NCBI RefSeq assembly: GCF_001421415.1
Contig: NZ_LMKH01000001.1
Span: 1 to 64,000, forward strand
Length of the DNA stretch: 64,000 nt
DNA from: Sphingomonas sp. Leaf208
GTDB lineage: Bacteria > Pseudomonadota > Alphaproteobacteria > Sphingomonadales > Sphingomonadaceae
Direction: 5' to 3'
Within the stretch, counting starts at the first letter, position 1, and the number at the start of each line of letters is the position of its first letter. The translations under genes and the position numbers were made by a program. Under the pieces are notes generated by a model. It was not told the origin of the DNA. It did no database searches and worked only from the letters and a program-made list of their open reading frames with translations. Positions 45,311-53,760 of the stretch are shown piece by piece.

Positions 45311-47112
45311 CAACGAGTCTCCGCGGCGCAGACGGCATAGCCGAACGCGGGCAGGGTTAGTGTGACGCTGCCGGGGGCGGCAGCGCGCGCTGCGCATGTG
45401 CCGGCAAGCGTAGTGAAGCGCGTGGAGCCGACCTCGACCTGCACCGCCTGCGTGAGCGGCTTGGCCGAGGTGTTGAACGCGAGCAGGGTTTCCGCACCGG
45501 TCGTCGGATCGAAGCGCGAAACCGCAAGCAGACCCGGCGTTTCGCTACGGCTGCGGATCAGCGTACGGCCGCGTGTAAGTGCGGGATGCGTGACGCGCAT
45601 TTTCGCCAGCTCGGCGATCTCGCGAAACAGCGGATTGGTCTCGCCAAAGCTCTCGGTCGCGGTCGTCTTGGTCGTGCCGAGCAGGCGGTTGTCGTTGTAG
45701 ATCGCGACCTTCGACGCGAACATATCCTCGCGCGCGTCCTGGTCGTTGCCGTCACCGACGAAGCCCTGTTCGTCGCCCGAATAGATCGTCGGCACGCCGC
45801 GCAAGGTGAGTAGCATCGCGTTCGACAGCAGGACGCGCTTCAGGACCTCGTCGTCGGATGCCTGCGGGAACGCCTTCCGTACGAACGTCGCGAACCGCCC
45901 GTCGTCGTGGTTGCCGGTAAAGGTCGGCAGGATCGCCGCGGTGTCGGCGCCCTTCGCATACAGCACGTCGCCGTCGAACAGCGCCTCGAACGCATCGGTG
46001 CCGCGCGTGCCTGCGACCGTCTCGACCACCGCCTGGCGGAACGCGAAGTCGAGCACCGCGGGCAGCTTGTCGACGATCGTGTGCTGCGCGAGCACCGCCG
46101 GGCGGACCTCGTGATCGGAGACTTCGCCGAAGATGTGGAAGTTCGGGATGCCGTTCGCCTGCGCCCGCGTCAGCATCGCCGGCACGAACTGCGCCCAGAA
46201 TTCGGGGTTCACGTGGCGTGCGGTATCGATGCGGAAGCCGTCGACCTTGAAGCGGTCGATCCACGAACCGAAGATGTCGATCATCCCGCTCACGACGCGC
46301 GGGTTCTCCGTCATCACGTCGTCGAGACCCGAGAAATCGCCCATCGTCGAGCTCTCGTTCATGAAAGTCGTGTCGCCGCGATTATGGTAATAGATCGGGT
46401 CGTTGAGCCACGCCGGCACCTTCACAGTGCGTTCGGCGGCCGGCACGTACGGCGTGTAGGCATAGGTCGTGTCGGTCAGCCTGGCGAAGTTCGCCGCAGT
46501 CTGCACGCCGTCACCGACGAACCCCGGATTGATCGCCTTGCCGCCGACGCCGCCTTTGCGCTGGTACGGATAGGTCGCGCGATCGCGGTACGGGCAGGGC
46601 ATGCCGACCGCGCATTCGCGGTACTGGATCACGTCCGCGGTGTGGTTGATGATGATGTCCATATACACCTTCATCCCGCGCTTGTGGGCGGCGTCGACGA
46701 AGGCGGTCATGTCGGCGTTGGTGCCGAGATGCGGGTCGACCTGCGTGAAGTCGGTGATCCAGTATCCGTGATAGCCCGCGGATTCGTGGCCCAGCGACCC
46801 CTGCACCGCCTTGTTCTTGAAGATCGGCCCGAGCCAGATCGCGGTCGCGCCGAGATGCTGGATATAGTCGAGCCGCTTGGTCAGGCCCTTCAGGTCGCCG
46901 CCGTGATAGAAGCCCTTGGCGGTCGGATCATAGCCGGTCTTAAGTCGATCGCCCGCGATCCCGCCGCGATCGTTGCTCGGGTCGGCATTCTCGAACCGGT
47001 CGGGCAGGACGAAATAGATGACCTCGTCCTGCGGCGCGCGCGCGCGGTAGTCGGCGGGTGGTACGGCGGCCGCGCCGGACAGCGCGAGAAGGATGGCGGC
47101 GGCAATGCTCAT
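45310..47112 (-). CDS. GH13 alpha-amylase, exported
   Basis: A 600-residue GH13 enzyme with a signal peptide from the ATG at 47112 (MSIAAAILLALSGAAAVPPA). The GH13 regions are complete: DIIINHTADVIQYREC (region I), Asp296 in GFRIDTARHVN, Glu330 in IFGEVSDHE and Asp403 in FTGNHDDGRF. An inserted loop after region I carries a Cys pair (YRECAVGMPCPYRDR). The C-terminal all-beta domain is present and ends FGYAVCAAETR. It acts in the periplasm or at the outer membrane as an endo- or maltogenic amylase. The start overlaps the halogenase 2 stop (ATGA). Confidence 0.92.
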   Translation of the reverse strand: MSIAAAILLALSGAAAVPPADYRARAPQDEVIYFVLPDRFENADPSNDRGGIAGDRLKTGYDPTAKGFYHGGDLKGLTKRLDYIQHLGATAIWLGPIFKNKAVQGSLGHESAGYHGYWITDFTQVDPHLGTNADMTAFVDAAHKRGMKVYMDIIINHTADVIQYRECAVGMPCPYRDRATYPYQRKGGVGGKAINPGFVGDGVQTAANFARLTDTTYAYTPYVPAAERTVKVPAWLNDPIYYHNRGDTTFMNESSTMGDFSGLDDVMTENPRVVSGMIDIFGSWIDRFKVDGFRIDTARHVNPEFWAQFVPAMLTRAQANGIPNFHIFGEVSDHEVRPAVLAQHTIVDKLPAVLDFAFRQAVVETVAGTRGTDAFEALFDGDVLYAKGADTAAILPTFTGNHDDGRFATFVRKAFPQASDDEVLKRVLLSNAMLLTLRGVPTIYSGDEQGFVGDGNDQDAREDMFASKVAIYNDNRLLGTTKTTATESFGETNPLFREIAELAKMRVTHPALTRGRTLIRSRSETPGLLAVSRFDPTTGAETLLAFNTSAKPLTQAVQVEVGSTRFTTLAGTCAARAAAPGSVTLTLPAFGYAVCAAETR

Positions 47113-48623
47113 GCGCCTAGCCCAACTGGCGACGCGCAATGCTGGGCGACGAACGCCGCGTGGTCCTGCATCTGGCCCGCCTCGCGCGCGTTGAGCTTGT
47201 CGATCGTGTCCAAGAATTCCCCCAGGTCGCTCGTCGATATCGCGTCGGCCAGCGGGTGGTGACCCGCCGGCATGATGCCTTGCCCCGCCAGCACCTGAAG
47301 CCAGCCGACTTCGGTGAACAGCTCCTCATGCTCGCGGACGATGTGCCCGTTGCCGCGCCACAGGTCGATCTTCGCGGCGAGCGTGTCGGGGACGGCCATG
47401 TCGCGGCACTGGCGCCAGAACGGCGTGTCGTCGCGCGCTGTCGCCTTGTAATGCAGGATGATGAAGTCGCGGATGCGTTCGTATTCGAAGTCGCTCTGGC
47501 GGTTGAACTCGGTGCGATCGGCGTCGGCGATGACGCGGCCCGGCAACAGCTTCAGCAATCGCGAGATCGCCGACTGGATCAGGTGGATGCTGGTGGATTC
47601 GAGCGGTTCCATGAACCCCGCGGCGAGCCCGAGCGCGACGACGTTGCGGTTCCACATCCGCTTGCGGCGGCCGGTGCGGAACGCGATCGTCCGCGGATCG
47701 GCCTTCGCCGGCGTGTCGAGCCCGGCGAGCAGCGTCGCGGTCGCCTCGTCCTCGCTCATGTGCGCGCTGGAGAAGACGACGCCGTTGCCAGTCCTGTGCT
47801 GCAACGGGATCTGCCACTGCCAGCCGGCGGCATGCGCGGTCGAGCGAGTATACGGCGTGAACTTTTCGCTCCGCGCCGACGGCACCGCGATGGCGCGGTC
47901 GCACGGCAGCCAGTGCGTCCAGTCCTCGTACCCGGTGGCGAGCGCCTCCTCGATCAGCAGCCCGCGAAACCCGGTGCAGTCGATATACAGGTCGGCGGCA
48001 ACGGTGGTGCCGTTCTCCAGCACGAGGCCGGAGACGTCGCCGCTTTCGCCGTCGCGCGTGACCTGGACGATCTTGCCCTCGATCCGGTTGACGCCGCGTG
48101 TTTCCGAGTAGCGTCGCAGGTACCGCGCATAGAGTCCGGCATCGAAATGGTAGGCGTACGGCATCGACGGCAGCGTCCGCGCGGTACGAGCCGGCCCCCG
48201 CTGCATTCGCTCGGCGAGCGCGGCATGCGTGTTGAGCGAATAGGCGCCGAGATCGCCGGCCAGCCCGAGCGACCGCGCGCGCAGCCAATATTGGTGAAAC
48301 GGTAACAGGCCGACGTCGCGACCGACATCGCCGAACGCATGCATGTAGCGATGGCCCGGTTTGAACCAGTCGACGAACTCGATGCCGAGCTTGAACGTGC
48401 CGCCGGTCGCACGGAGGAACGCGTCCTCGTCGAGACCGAGCGCATCGTTGAACAGATGGATCTGCGGGATCGTCGCCTCGCCGACCCCGACCGTGCCGAT
48501 CGCGTCGGACTCGATCAGGTCGATCTCGTATCCCGTCTCCAGGAACCGCGCGAACGTCGCCGCCGCCATCCAGCCGGCCGTGCCGCCACCGACGATTACG
48601 ATACGCAAAGGGTGATTGGCCAT
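47109..48623 (-). CDS. Tryptophan-halogenase-family flavoprotein (halogenase 2)
   Basis: A 504-residue flavin-dependent halogenase-like protein. It has IVIVGGGTAGWM (residues 8-19), GTVGVGEATIPQI, Lys78 in GGTFKLGIEF, GWQWQIPL (WxWxIP) and EPLESTSIHL, which keeps Glu-Ser-Thr but has Ser where PrnA has the chloride-contacting Gly. It starts at 48623, 83 bases after the TBDR 4 stop; the longer frame to 49031 is a shadow. It differs clearly from halogenase 1 and is not a recent duplicate. FADH2 must come from a flavin reductase encoded elsewhere, as none is in the window. It is first of five overlapping genes in the alpha-glucan operon. Confidence 0.9.
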   Translation of the reverse strand: MANHPLRIVIVGGGTAGWMAAATFARFLETGYEIDLIESDAIGTVGVGEATIPQIHLFNDALGLDEDAFLRATGGTFKLGIEFVDWFKPGHRYMHAFGDVGRDVGLLPFHQYWLRARSLGLAGDLGAYSLNTHAALAERMQRGPARTARTLPSMPYAYHFDAGLYARYLRRYSETRGVNRIEGKIVQVTRDGESGDVSGLVLENGTTVAADLYIDCTGFRGLLIEEALATGYEDWTHWLPCDRAIAVPSARSEKFTPYTRSTAHAAGWQWQIPLQHRTGNGVVFSSAHMSEDEATATLLAGLDTPAKADPRTIAFRTGRRKRMWNRNVVALGLAAGFMEPLESTSIHLIQSAISRLLKLLPGRVIADADRTEFNRQSDFEYERIRDFIILHYKATARDDTPFWRQCRDMAVPDTLAAKIDLWRGNGHIVREHEELFTEVGWLQVLAGQGIMPAGHHPLADAISTSDLGEFLDTIDKLNAREAGQMQDHAAFVAQHCASPVGLGA

Positions 48624-48706
48624 CGTCTGCGTCCCCGCTTCGAAACCGTCAGGTGCCGCCACTGCGGGGCAAATGCGGGGCGGCGTCAACCGCCCCGCCA
48701 TCGACT

Positions 48707-51658
48707 TCAGAACTTGTACGTAATGCCCACATAGTAGTCGCGACCATAGCGCTGGTAGTCGATCACCTGGCGCGGATCGTCGTTCTGGTAGGTCACGAAC
48801 GGCCGGTCGGTCAGGTTCTTCGCCTGCGCCAGGATCGCGAAGTTCGCGAGCGGACCGCTCTGGAACTCGTACCCGATCTGCGCATCGAGGATCCCTTCCG
48901 ATCGCGCGGTGCGATAGGTCGGGTTCGCGGACAACCCGGCGACTTCGGCGAGGAAGCTCGAGCGGTAACGATAGTTCGCGCGCGCCTGGAAGCCCCATTT
49001 CTCGAAGTAGATCGTGCCGCTGCCGGTCCACTTGGACAGGCCGGGCAGGGTGATCGCGTCGGTCGGGTTGCTGCCGTACTTGATCGTCGACTGCGTGTAG
49101 TTGCCGCTCGCGAAGATGCCGAAGCCGTCGAGCGCGGACGTGATCGCCTTGAACGGCAGCGACACCGTACCCTCGACGCCGAGCACTTCGCCGCGACCGG
49201 TGTTAGCTGGCGACGAGACGTTGCCGATCGTCTGGCCCGCGGCAATTACCTGCGCCTGCTGCGCCGCAGTCAGTGCCGGCAGCAACGCCGAGAAGTCGTA
49301 GGGCAGCGAGTTGTTCGGATCGACGAAGTCGGTGAGGTGCTTGAAATACCCCGACAGCGCGACATAGCCGCCACCGTTGAAATATTTCTCGAACGACAGA
49401 TCGATGTTGGTCGACTGATACGGCTTCAGATTGACGTTGCCACCGGTCGACGTGAACACCGGGAACAGCCCGGCGGGCGTCTGGCCGATGTTGGTCAGGT
49501 TGATCGCGACGTCCTGCGTCACGCGCTCCTGGTCGAGACGCGGACGGACCATCGTCTGCGAGGCGCCGACCTTGACGAAGCCCAGCGGGATCAGTTCGAC
49601 CGACATCGTCGCCGAGGGCAGGAAGTTGGTGTATTTCAGCGACTGCGTCACCGGTGCGATCGTCACCGCGCCGCCGACGACGCTGGCGATCTGGCCGGTC
49701 GAGCTCTGGTCCGAATGCACCACCTGCGCACCGATCGAGCCCTTGAGCGGCTTGTCGCCGACCAGGCCGTCGATCGTGACCTTGGCATAGCCGGTCCAGA
49801 CCTTCTCGAGCACGACATTGTCGCGCACCAGCGCGGACGGACGGCCATCGAACGCCGCGTTAAGCGAATTATTGTAGAGATATAGCGGATCGAGCGTCAG
49901 CATCTGCGGGATGCCCAGATAATCGAGCGCCACGTTCTTGCCGAGTAACGCCTCGCTGGGAACGTTGCCGCTCAACGGCGAACCGCTCGCCACGGTACAG
50001 TTGGTGCCGCCGCCGGTCGGGCAGAGGAAATAGGACGTGTACGCGCTGGTCTTCTTGCGCTGGCTGTAGTTGCCGCCGGCTTCCCAGCCCTTGACGACGC
50101 TGTCCGAGAACTCGCCGTTGAGGCTGGCGCGGAGCGACTTCAGATCGTCCTTGAAGCTCGGCCGGTTGAGGAAGCCCGATTGGACGACCTGCTGCGTGCC
50201 GTTGTTGCCCCAACCCTGCGGATCGGTCAGCTTGAAGATGTTGGTGTTGGTGTAATCCAGCGTCGGCGAGAAGGTGTAGGTACCGTTGCCGTTCTGCCTG
50301 ACGGTGACGGTGTCCGCCGCGCCGCTCTTGGCGAAGCCGGTACCGGTGTTGGTCTCGAGCAGGAAGTCGGTACGCTTCGCACGGCTCCAGCTCGCATCGA
50401 CGTTCAGGTGAACCGACTCGGTCAGCTTGAGATCGTTGTTCCAGCCGAGCGAGAAATTGTCCGCCTTGCGCTGGTTATAGTCGTTGCGCTGCACCGCGAA
50501 GACGTTGCCGAACGTCGCGCCGGTCGCGAAGCCGTCGGCGACGGTCACGCCGGTAGCGGTCGTTCCGCCGGCCGTACCGGCGCTCGCGAGCTGCCCTGCG
50601 AGCGGGAATTCGATGCCGCGCAGGATCTGCGTTTCCTCGAAGTGCGAATACAGCGCGTCGAACGTCGAATGGAAGCTGTCGGACGGCTGCCACTCGATCG
50701 TCGCGACGCCACCATAGCGCTTCAGCTCGTTCGACTGGACATAGGGCTTGGCGCCGTTGAGCAGGAACGGGCTGGCCGCGGTGCCGGCGCCGCTATAGCC
50801 CCACGCGTTGTAGCGCTCGTCCTGCGACGGCGTCTGCGTTGCGGACACGCCGATCGCGATGCCGAGCGTGTCGTTGGCGAACTTGTCGACATAGGTCGCC
50901 GACGCGCGATAGCCGTAGCGATCGCCATCCGGGTTCAGCTTGTCGATGCCGTTCATCTGCGCCCGTGCGCTGACCGCGATGATCCGGTGTGCCTGGTCGA
51001 GAGGACGCAGCATGCGCAGGTCGACCGTGCCGGCGACGCCGGCGGCGATCAGCGAGGCGTCCGCCGACTTGTAGACGTTGACGGTCTTGAAGAATTCCGA
51101 CGGATACTGGTCGAACTCGACGCCGCGGTTGTCGCCGGTCGTCACCTGTTCGCGGCCGTTGAGCAGGGTGGTCGAGAAATCGGGGCCGAGGCCGCGGATC
51201 GACAGGCGTTGGTCGCGACCTTCGAGACGCTGCGCGGTCACGCCGGGCAGGCGAGCGAGCGAGTCCGCGATCGACACGTCGGGCAGCTTGCCGACGTCTT
51301 CGGCCGAGATCGAGTCGACGATCAGGACCGACTGGCGCTTGATCTTGGCGGAGGATTCCAGGCCGGCGCGGATACCGGTGACGACGATCTCGTCACCGCC
51401 GGCGGCATCGTCCTGCGGTGCGGGTGGCACGGCATCGGCGGGCTGTAGCGTCGGTGCGGCGACGGTCGGGACCGCGTCGATCTGTGCTGGTGCGGTCGGA
51501 TTGGCATTCGCGGTACCGGGCGTCGCTTGCGCGAACGCAGCCTGGCCCGGCAGCATCAGAGCAGCGGCGAGCGCGGTCGCGCTGACGTGCAGTGCGAGGC
51601 GGCTATGCGCGGAAATGCCGGACGCGACGCGCAGGCGGCACGGAATAGACTGGCTCAT
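48707..51658 (-). CDS. TonB-dependent outer-membrane receptor for alpha-glucans (TBDR 4)
   Basis: A 983-residue receptor of the Xanthomonas/Caulobacter type (TIGR01782-like), with signal peptide ATALAAALMLPGQAAFAQ. A linker rich in Pro and Ala precedes the TonB box DEIVVTGIRAGLESSAKIKR. The plug reads LPDVSIADSLARLPGVTAQR and LSIRGLGPDFSTTLLNGREQ. The barrel ends GRDYYVGITYKF. It resembles Caulobacter MalA-like maltodextrin receptors in family and context. It heads the run with halogenases, GH13 and GH31 genes and is divergent from LacI. No SusD-like protein is present, as is normal in proteobacteria. Confidence 0.92.
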   Translation of the reverse strand: MSQSIPCRLRVASGISAHSRLALHVSATALAAALMLPGQAAFAQATPGTANANPTAPAQIDAVPTVAAPTLQPADAVPPAPQDDAAGGDEIVVTGIRAGLESSAKIKRQSVLIVDSISAEDVGKLPDVSIADSLARLPGVTAQRLEGRDQRLSIRGLGPDFSTTLLNGREQVTTGDNRGVEFDQYPSEFFKTVNVYKSADASLIAAGVAGTVDLRMLRPLDQAHRIIAVSARAQMNGIDKLNPDGDRYGYRASATYVDKFANDTLGIAIGVSATQTPSQDERYNAWGYSGAGTAASPFLLNGAKPYVQSNELKRYGGVATIEWQPSDSFHSTFDALYSHFEETQILRGIEFPLAGQLASAGTAGGTTATGVTVADGFATGATFGNVFAVQRNDYNQRKADNFSLGWNNDLKLTESVHLNVDASWSRAKRTDFLLETNTGTGFAKSGAADTVTVRQNGNGTYTFSPTLDYTNTNIFKLTDPQGWGNNGTQQVVQSGFLNRPSFKDDLKSLRASLNGEFSDSVVKGWEAGGNYSQRKKTSAYTSYFLCPTGGGTNCTVASGSPLSGNVPSEALLGKNVALDYLGIPQMLTLDPLYLYNNSLNAAFDGRPSALVRDNVVLEKVWTGYAKVTIDGLVGDKPLKGSIGAQVVHSDQSSTGQIASVVGGAVTIAPVTQSLKYTNFLPSATMSVELIPLGFVKVGASQTMVRPRLDQERVTQDVAINLTNIGQTPAGLFPVFTSTGGNVNLKPYQSTNIDLSFEKYFNGGGYVALSGYFKHLTDFVDPNNSLPYDFSALLPALTAAQQAQVIAAGQTIGNVSSPANTGRGEVLGVEGTVSLPFKAITSALDGFGIFASGNYTQSTIKYGSNPTDAITLPGLSKWTGSGTIYFEKWGFQARANYRYRSSFLAEVAGLSANPTYRTARSEGILDAQIGYEFQSGPLANFAILAQAKNLTDRPFVTYQNDDPRQVIDYQRYGRDYYVGITYKF

Positions 51659-51716
51659 GAAATCCCCTTCAGGCGAGAATAATCCCGCGCATCCTCAATT
51701 GCTTGTTTTGGTATCC

Positions 51717-51741
51717 CCGACGTCGTGCTGACGCGTCGGGT
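51717..51741. promoter_or_regulatory. Inverted repeat in the TBDR 4 / LacI divergent promoter
   Basis: CCCGACG-N11-CGTCGGG, perfect seven-base arms, about 60 bases upstream of TBDR 4. A second short palindrome, ATACGTAT (51791-51798), lies nearer LacI and has a near copy (ATTCGTAT, 53665-53672) between DUF6445 and the MFS gene. Either may be the LacI operator; not shown. Confidence 0.35.
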
Positions 51742-51870
51742 GTCGCAACACGGCTATATTTCGGGTGGAGGCGTTGCAAAAGGGACGGGCATACGTATTC
51801 ACTGTTTCATGCAAACCGTGTCTCCTCAGGACCACGCCCGCCCACAGTGGCGCCGGCAAGGGCGCTGACG

Positions 51871-52893
51871 GTGGGTCGCCGTCCGACATCGTTCGACATC
51901 GCGCAACTCGCCGGCGTGTCGCAGCCGACGGTGTCGCGCGCACTGCGCGGATCGAAGTCGGTCAACGCGCAGACCCGCCAGCGGATCGAGGCGATCGCGC
52001 GCAGCCTGCACTACGCGGTCGACAAGCACGCCTCGTCGCTGCGCAGTCAGTCGGCGAACACGCTGGCGCTGCTGTTCTTTGAGGAGCCGGCGGAAGACGA
52101 GTCGACGATCAACCCGTTCTTCCTGTCGATGCTGGGCTCGATCACGCACGCTTGTGCCCGCGCCGGCTACGACCTGCTGATCTCGTTCCAGCAATTGTCT
52201 GGCGACTGGCACGTCGATTACCAGGACAGCCGCAAGGCCGACGGCATCATCCTGCTCGGCTACGGCGATTACGAAGCCTACCGGGCGCGTCTCGATCACC
52301 TGACCGAACAGGGTACCAAGGTGGTGCGCTGGGGCGCGGTCGGGACCGGGCCCGCCGGGATCACGGTCGGCTCGGACAACCGCGGCGGCGGCGAGGCGGC
52401 CACCGCGCACCTGATTGCGCGCGGCCGACGGCGGATCGCGTTCCTGGGCGCCGCGGACGGGCGGTATCCCGAACTGGAGGACCGGTATCGGGGATATCTC
52501 AACGCGTTGGCGGCTGCGGGGCTGACGGCGGACGCCGCATTGCAGGTCGATGCAATCACCACCGAAGACGCCGGACAGGACGCGATCGCCGAACTCGCGC
52601 GACGCGGCGCCGACTATGACGCAATTTTCGCGGCGAGCGACAGCATCGCGATCGGCGCAATGCGCGCGCTGGCGGCGGCGGGGCGATCGATCCCGGACGA
52701 CGTCGCGATCGTCGGCTTCGACGATATCGCCTCGGCGCAACTTACCAACCCGCCGCTGACGACCGTGACACAGGACGCGCGCCGGGCAGGGGAGGCGCTG
52801 GTTCGAACACTGCTGGCGAAACTGCGCGGCGAAGTCTCCGACGACCCGCCCTTGCCGACTCGCCTGGTGATCCGCGCGAGCAGCGGGGCGTAG
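51871..52893 (+). CDS. LacI-family transcriptional regulator of the alpha-glucan locus
   Basis: A LacI repressor of 340 residues from the GTG at 51871 (AAGGG nine bases upstream); a GTG at 51847 is an alternative, and the frame to 51703 is not protein-like. The N-terminal HTH is typical (TSFDIAQLAGVSQPTVSRAL), with the hinge LHYAVDKHASSLRSQSANTL. The periplasmic-binding-protein-like sensor domain follows (DAIFAASDSIAIGAMRALAA, IVGFDDIASAQLTNPPLTTV). It is divergent from TBDR 4 and next to the MFS transporter, so it probably represses both arms until a maltooligosaccharide or glucose derivative binds. Confidence 0.9.
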   Translation: MGRRPTSFDIAQLAGVSQPTVSRALRGSKSVNAQTRQRIEAIARSLHYAVDKHASSLRSQSANTLALLFFEEPAEDESTINPFFLSMLGSITHACARAGYDLLISFQQLSGDWHVDYQDSRKADGIILLGYGDYEAYRARLDHLTEQGTKVVRWGAVGTGPAGITVGSDNRGGGEAATAHLIARGRRRIAFLGAADGRYPELEDRYRGYLNALAAAGLTADAALQVDAITTEDAGQDAIAELARRGADYDAIFAASDSIAIGAMRALAAAGRSIPDDVAIVGFDDIASAQLTNPPLTTVTQDARRAGEALVRTLLAKLRGEVSDDPPLPTRLVIRASSGA

Positions 52894-52943
52894 CCCAATA
52901 CGATCCTCTCTAGCGAAAAAGGATCGCGTGTAAGGACGGCCGC

Positions 52944-53636
52944 TCAGTCGTCGAACAGGAACAGATTGAGCGTCAGCCGCCCGGCCAGCGGCTCCGAACT
53001 CAGCGCCACCTCAGGCGGCAGATACGCACAATGCAGCGTATTCCCCTCATAGACGAGCGCCCGGTTGAAGCGCGCCGTCTGGACCGCGATGCGTTCGTAC
53101 AGCGCCGTATCGCCCGCGATGTAGGACGCCTCGGGCATGCCGTGCGCCTGCACGCCCGCTTCCAGTTCCGCCCTGAACCGGTCGAGCCGCGACGCATCGA
53201 CGGTCTCGAACGCCGTCGATCGCTGGCGGTAGAACGCGGTGCCGCCCTGTTCGCCGTGCCCCAGGAACAGCAGCACCGCGATCCGCCCCCGCTCGATGCC
53301 ATCGAAATGCGGCAATCGCTGGATCGGCGCGAGATCGCGAGGCGCCGTGGTGACGAGTGAATAATAGGCTTCGGACACCGCCGGCGCCGGATCGAGCCCG
53401 AAATGCTCCGCCAACATTGGCGCGATCCGGCGTCGCATCGTCTCGGCGAGGCGCGGTGGCACTTCGGCGCGGACACCGGGATAATGCGGGCCGATCGGCG
53501 CCATCCGCAGGCTCGCCGCATCCTCGCGCAGCGCATCCGGATCGGGCCAGAAATCATCGATCGCGATCAGCGGGCGCTGTTCCTCCCCCTGGAGGTGAAG
53601 CGTGGTGTTCGGCGATTGGGTCATGCCGGCCTTCAT
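52944..53636 (-). CDS. DUF6445 family protein, oxygenase-like
   Basis: A protein of 230 residues (start at 53636 or 53624). It belongs to the family now called DUF6445, with no assigned reaction. The core reads RLPHFDGIERGRIAVLLFL, GGTAFYRQRST and later NTLHCAYLPPEVALS. HxD followed by a distal His and a closing Arg in RLTLNLFLF is the arrangement of Fe(II)/2-oxoglutarate oxygenases, so I infer an oxygenase-like fold. It is convergent with lacI, divergent from the MFS transporter, and seems a regular partner of sphingomonad sugar loci. A CGATCC/GGATCG hairpin lies between it and lacI (52901-52926). Confidence 0.75.
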   Translation of the reverse strand: MKAGMTQSPNTTLHLQGEEQRPLIAIDDFWPDPDALREDAASLRMAPIGPHYPGVRAEVPPRLAETMRRRIAPMLAEHFGLDPAPAVSEAYYSLVTTAPRDLAPIQRLPHFDGIERGRIAVLLFLGHGEQGGTAFYRQRSTAFETVDASRLDRFRAELEAGVQAHGMPEASYIAGDTALYERIAVQTARFNRALVYEGNTLHCAYLPPEVALSSEPLAGRLTLNLFLFDD

Positions 53637-53760
53637 GCCGCGCGGCGCCGCGGCGGGGCAAGGTATTCGTATGCATAGTTGTTTTGCCGGTCGCTTGGGG
53701 TCAAGCCGGTCCGTCAGATCGCCACGCATACAAGCGGCGACCGATCAGGAGAGCCGCGTT

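Noticed and set aside
45907..48305. Plus-strand frames of 451 and 388 codons
   Set aside because: They are antisense to the GH13 amylase and halogenase 2 genes and show biased composition without motifs.
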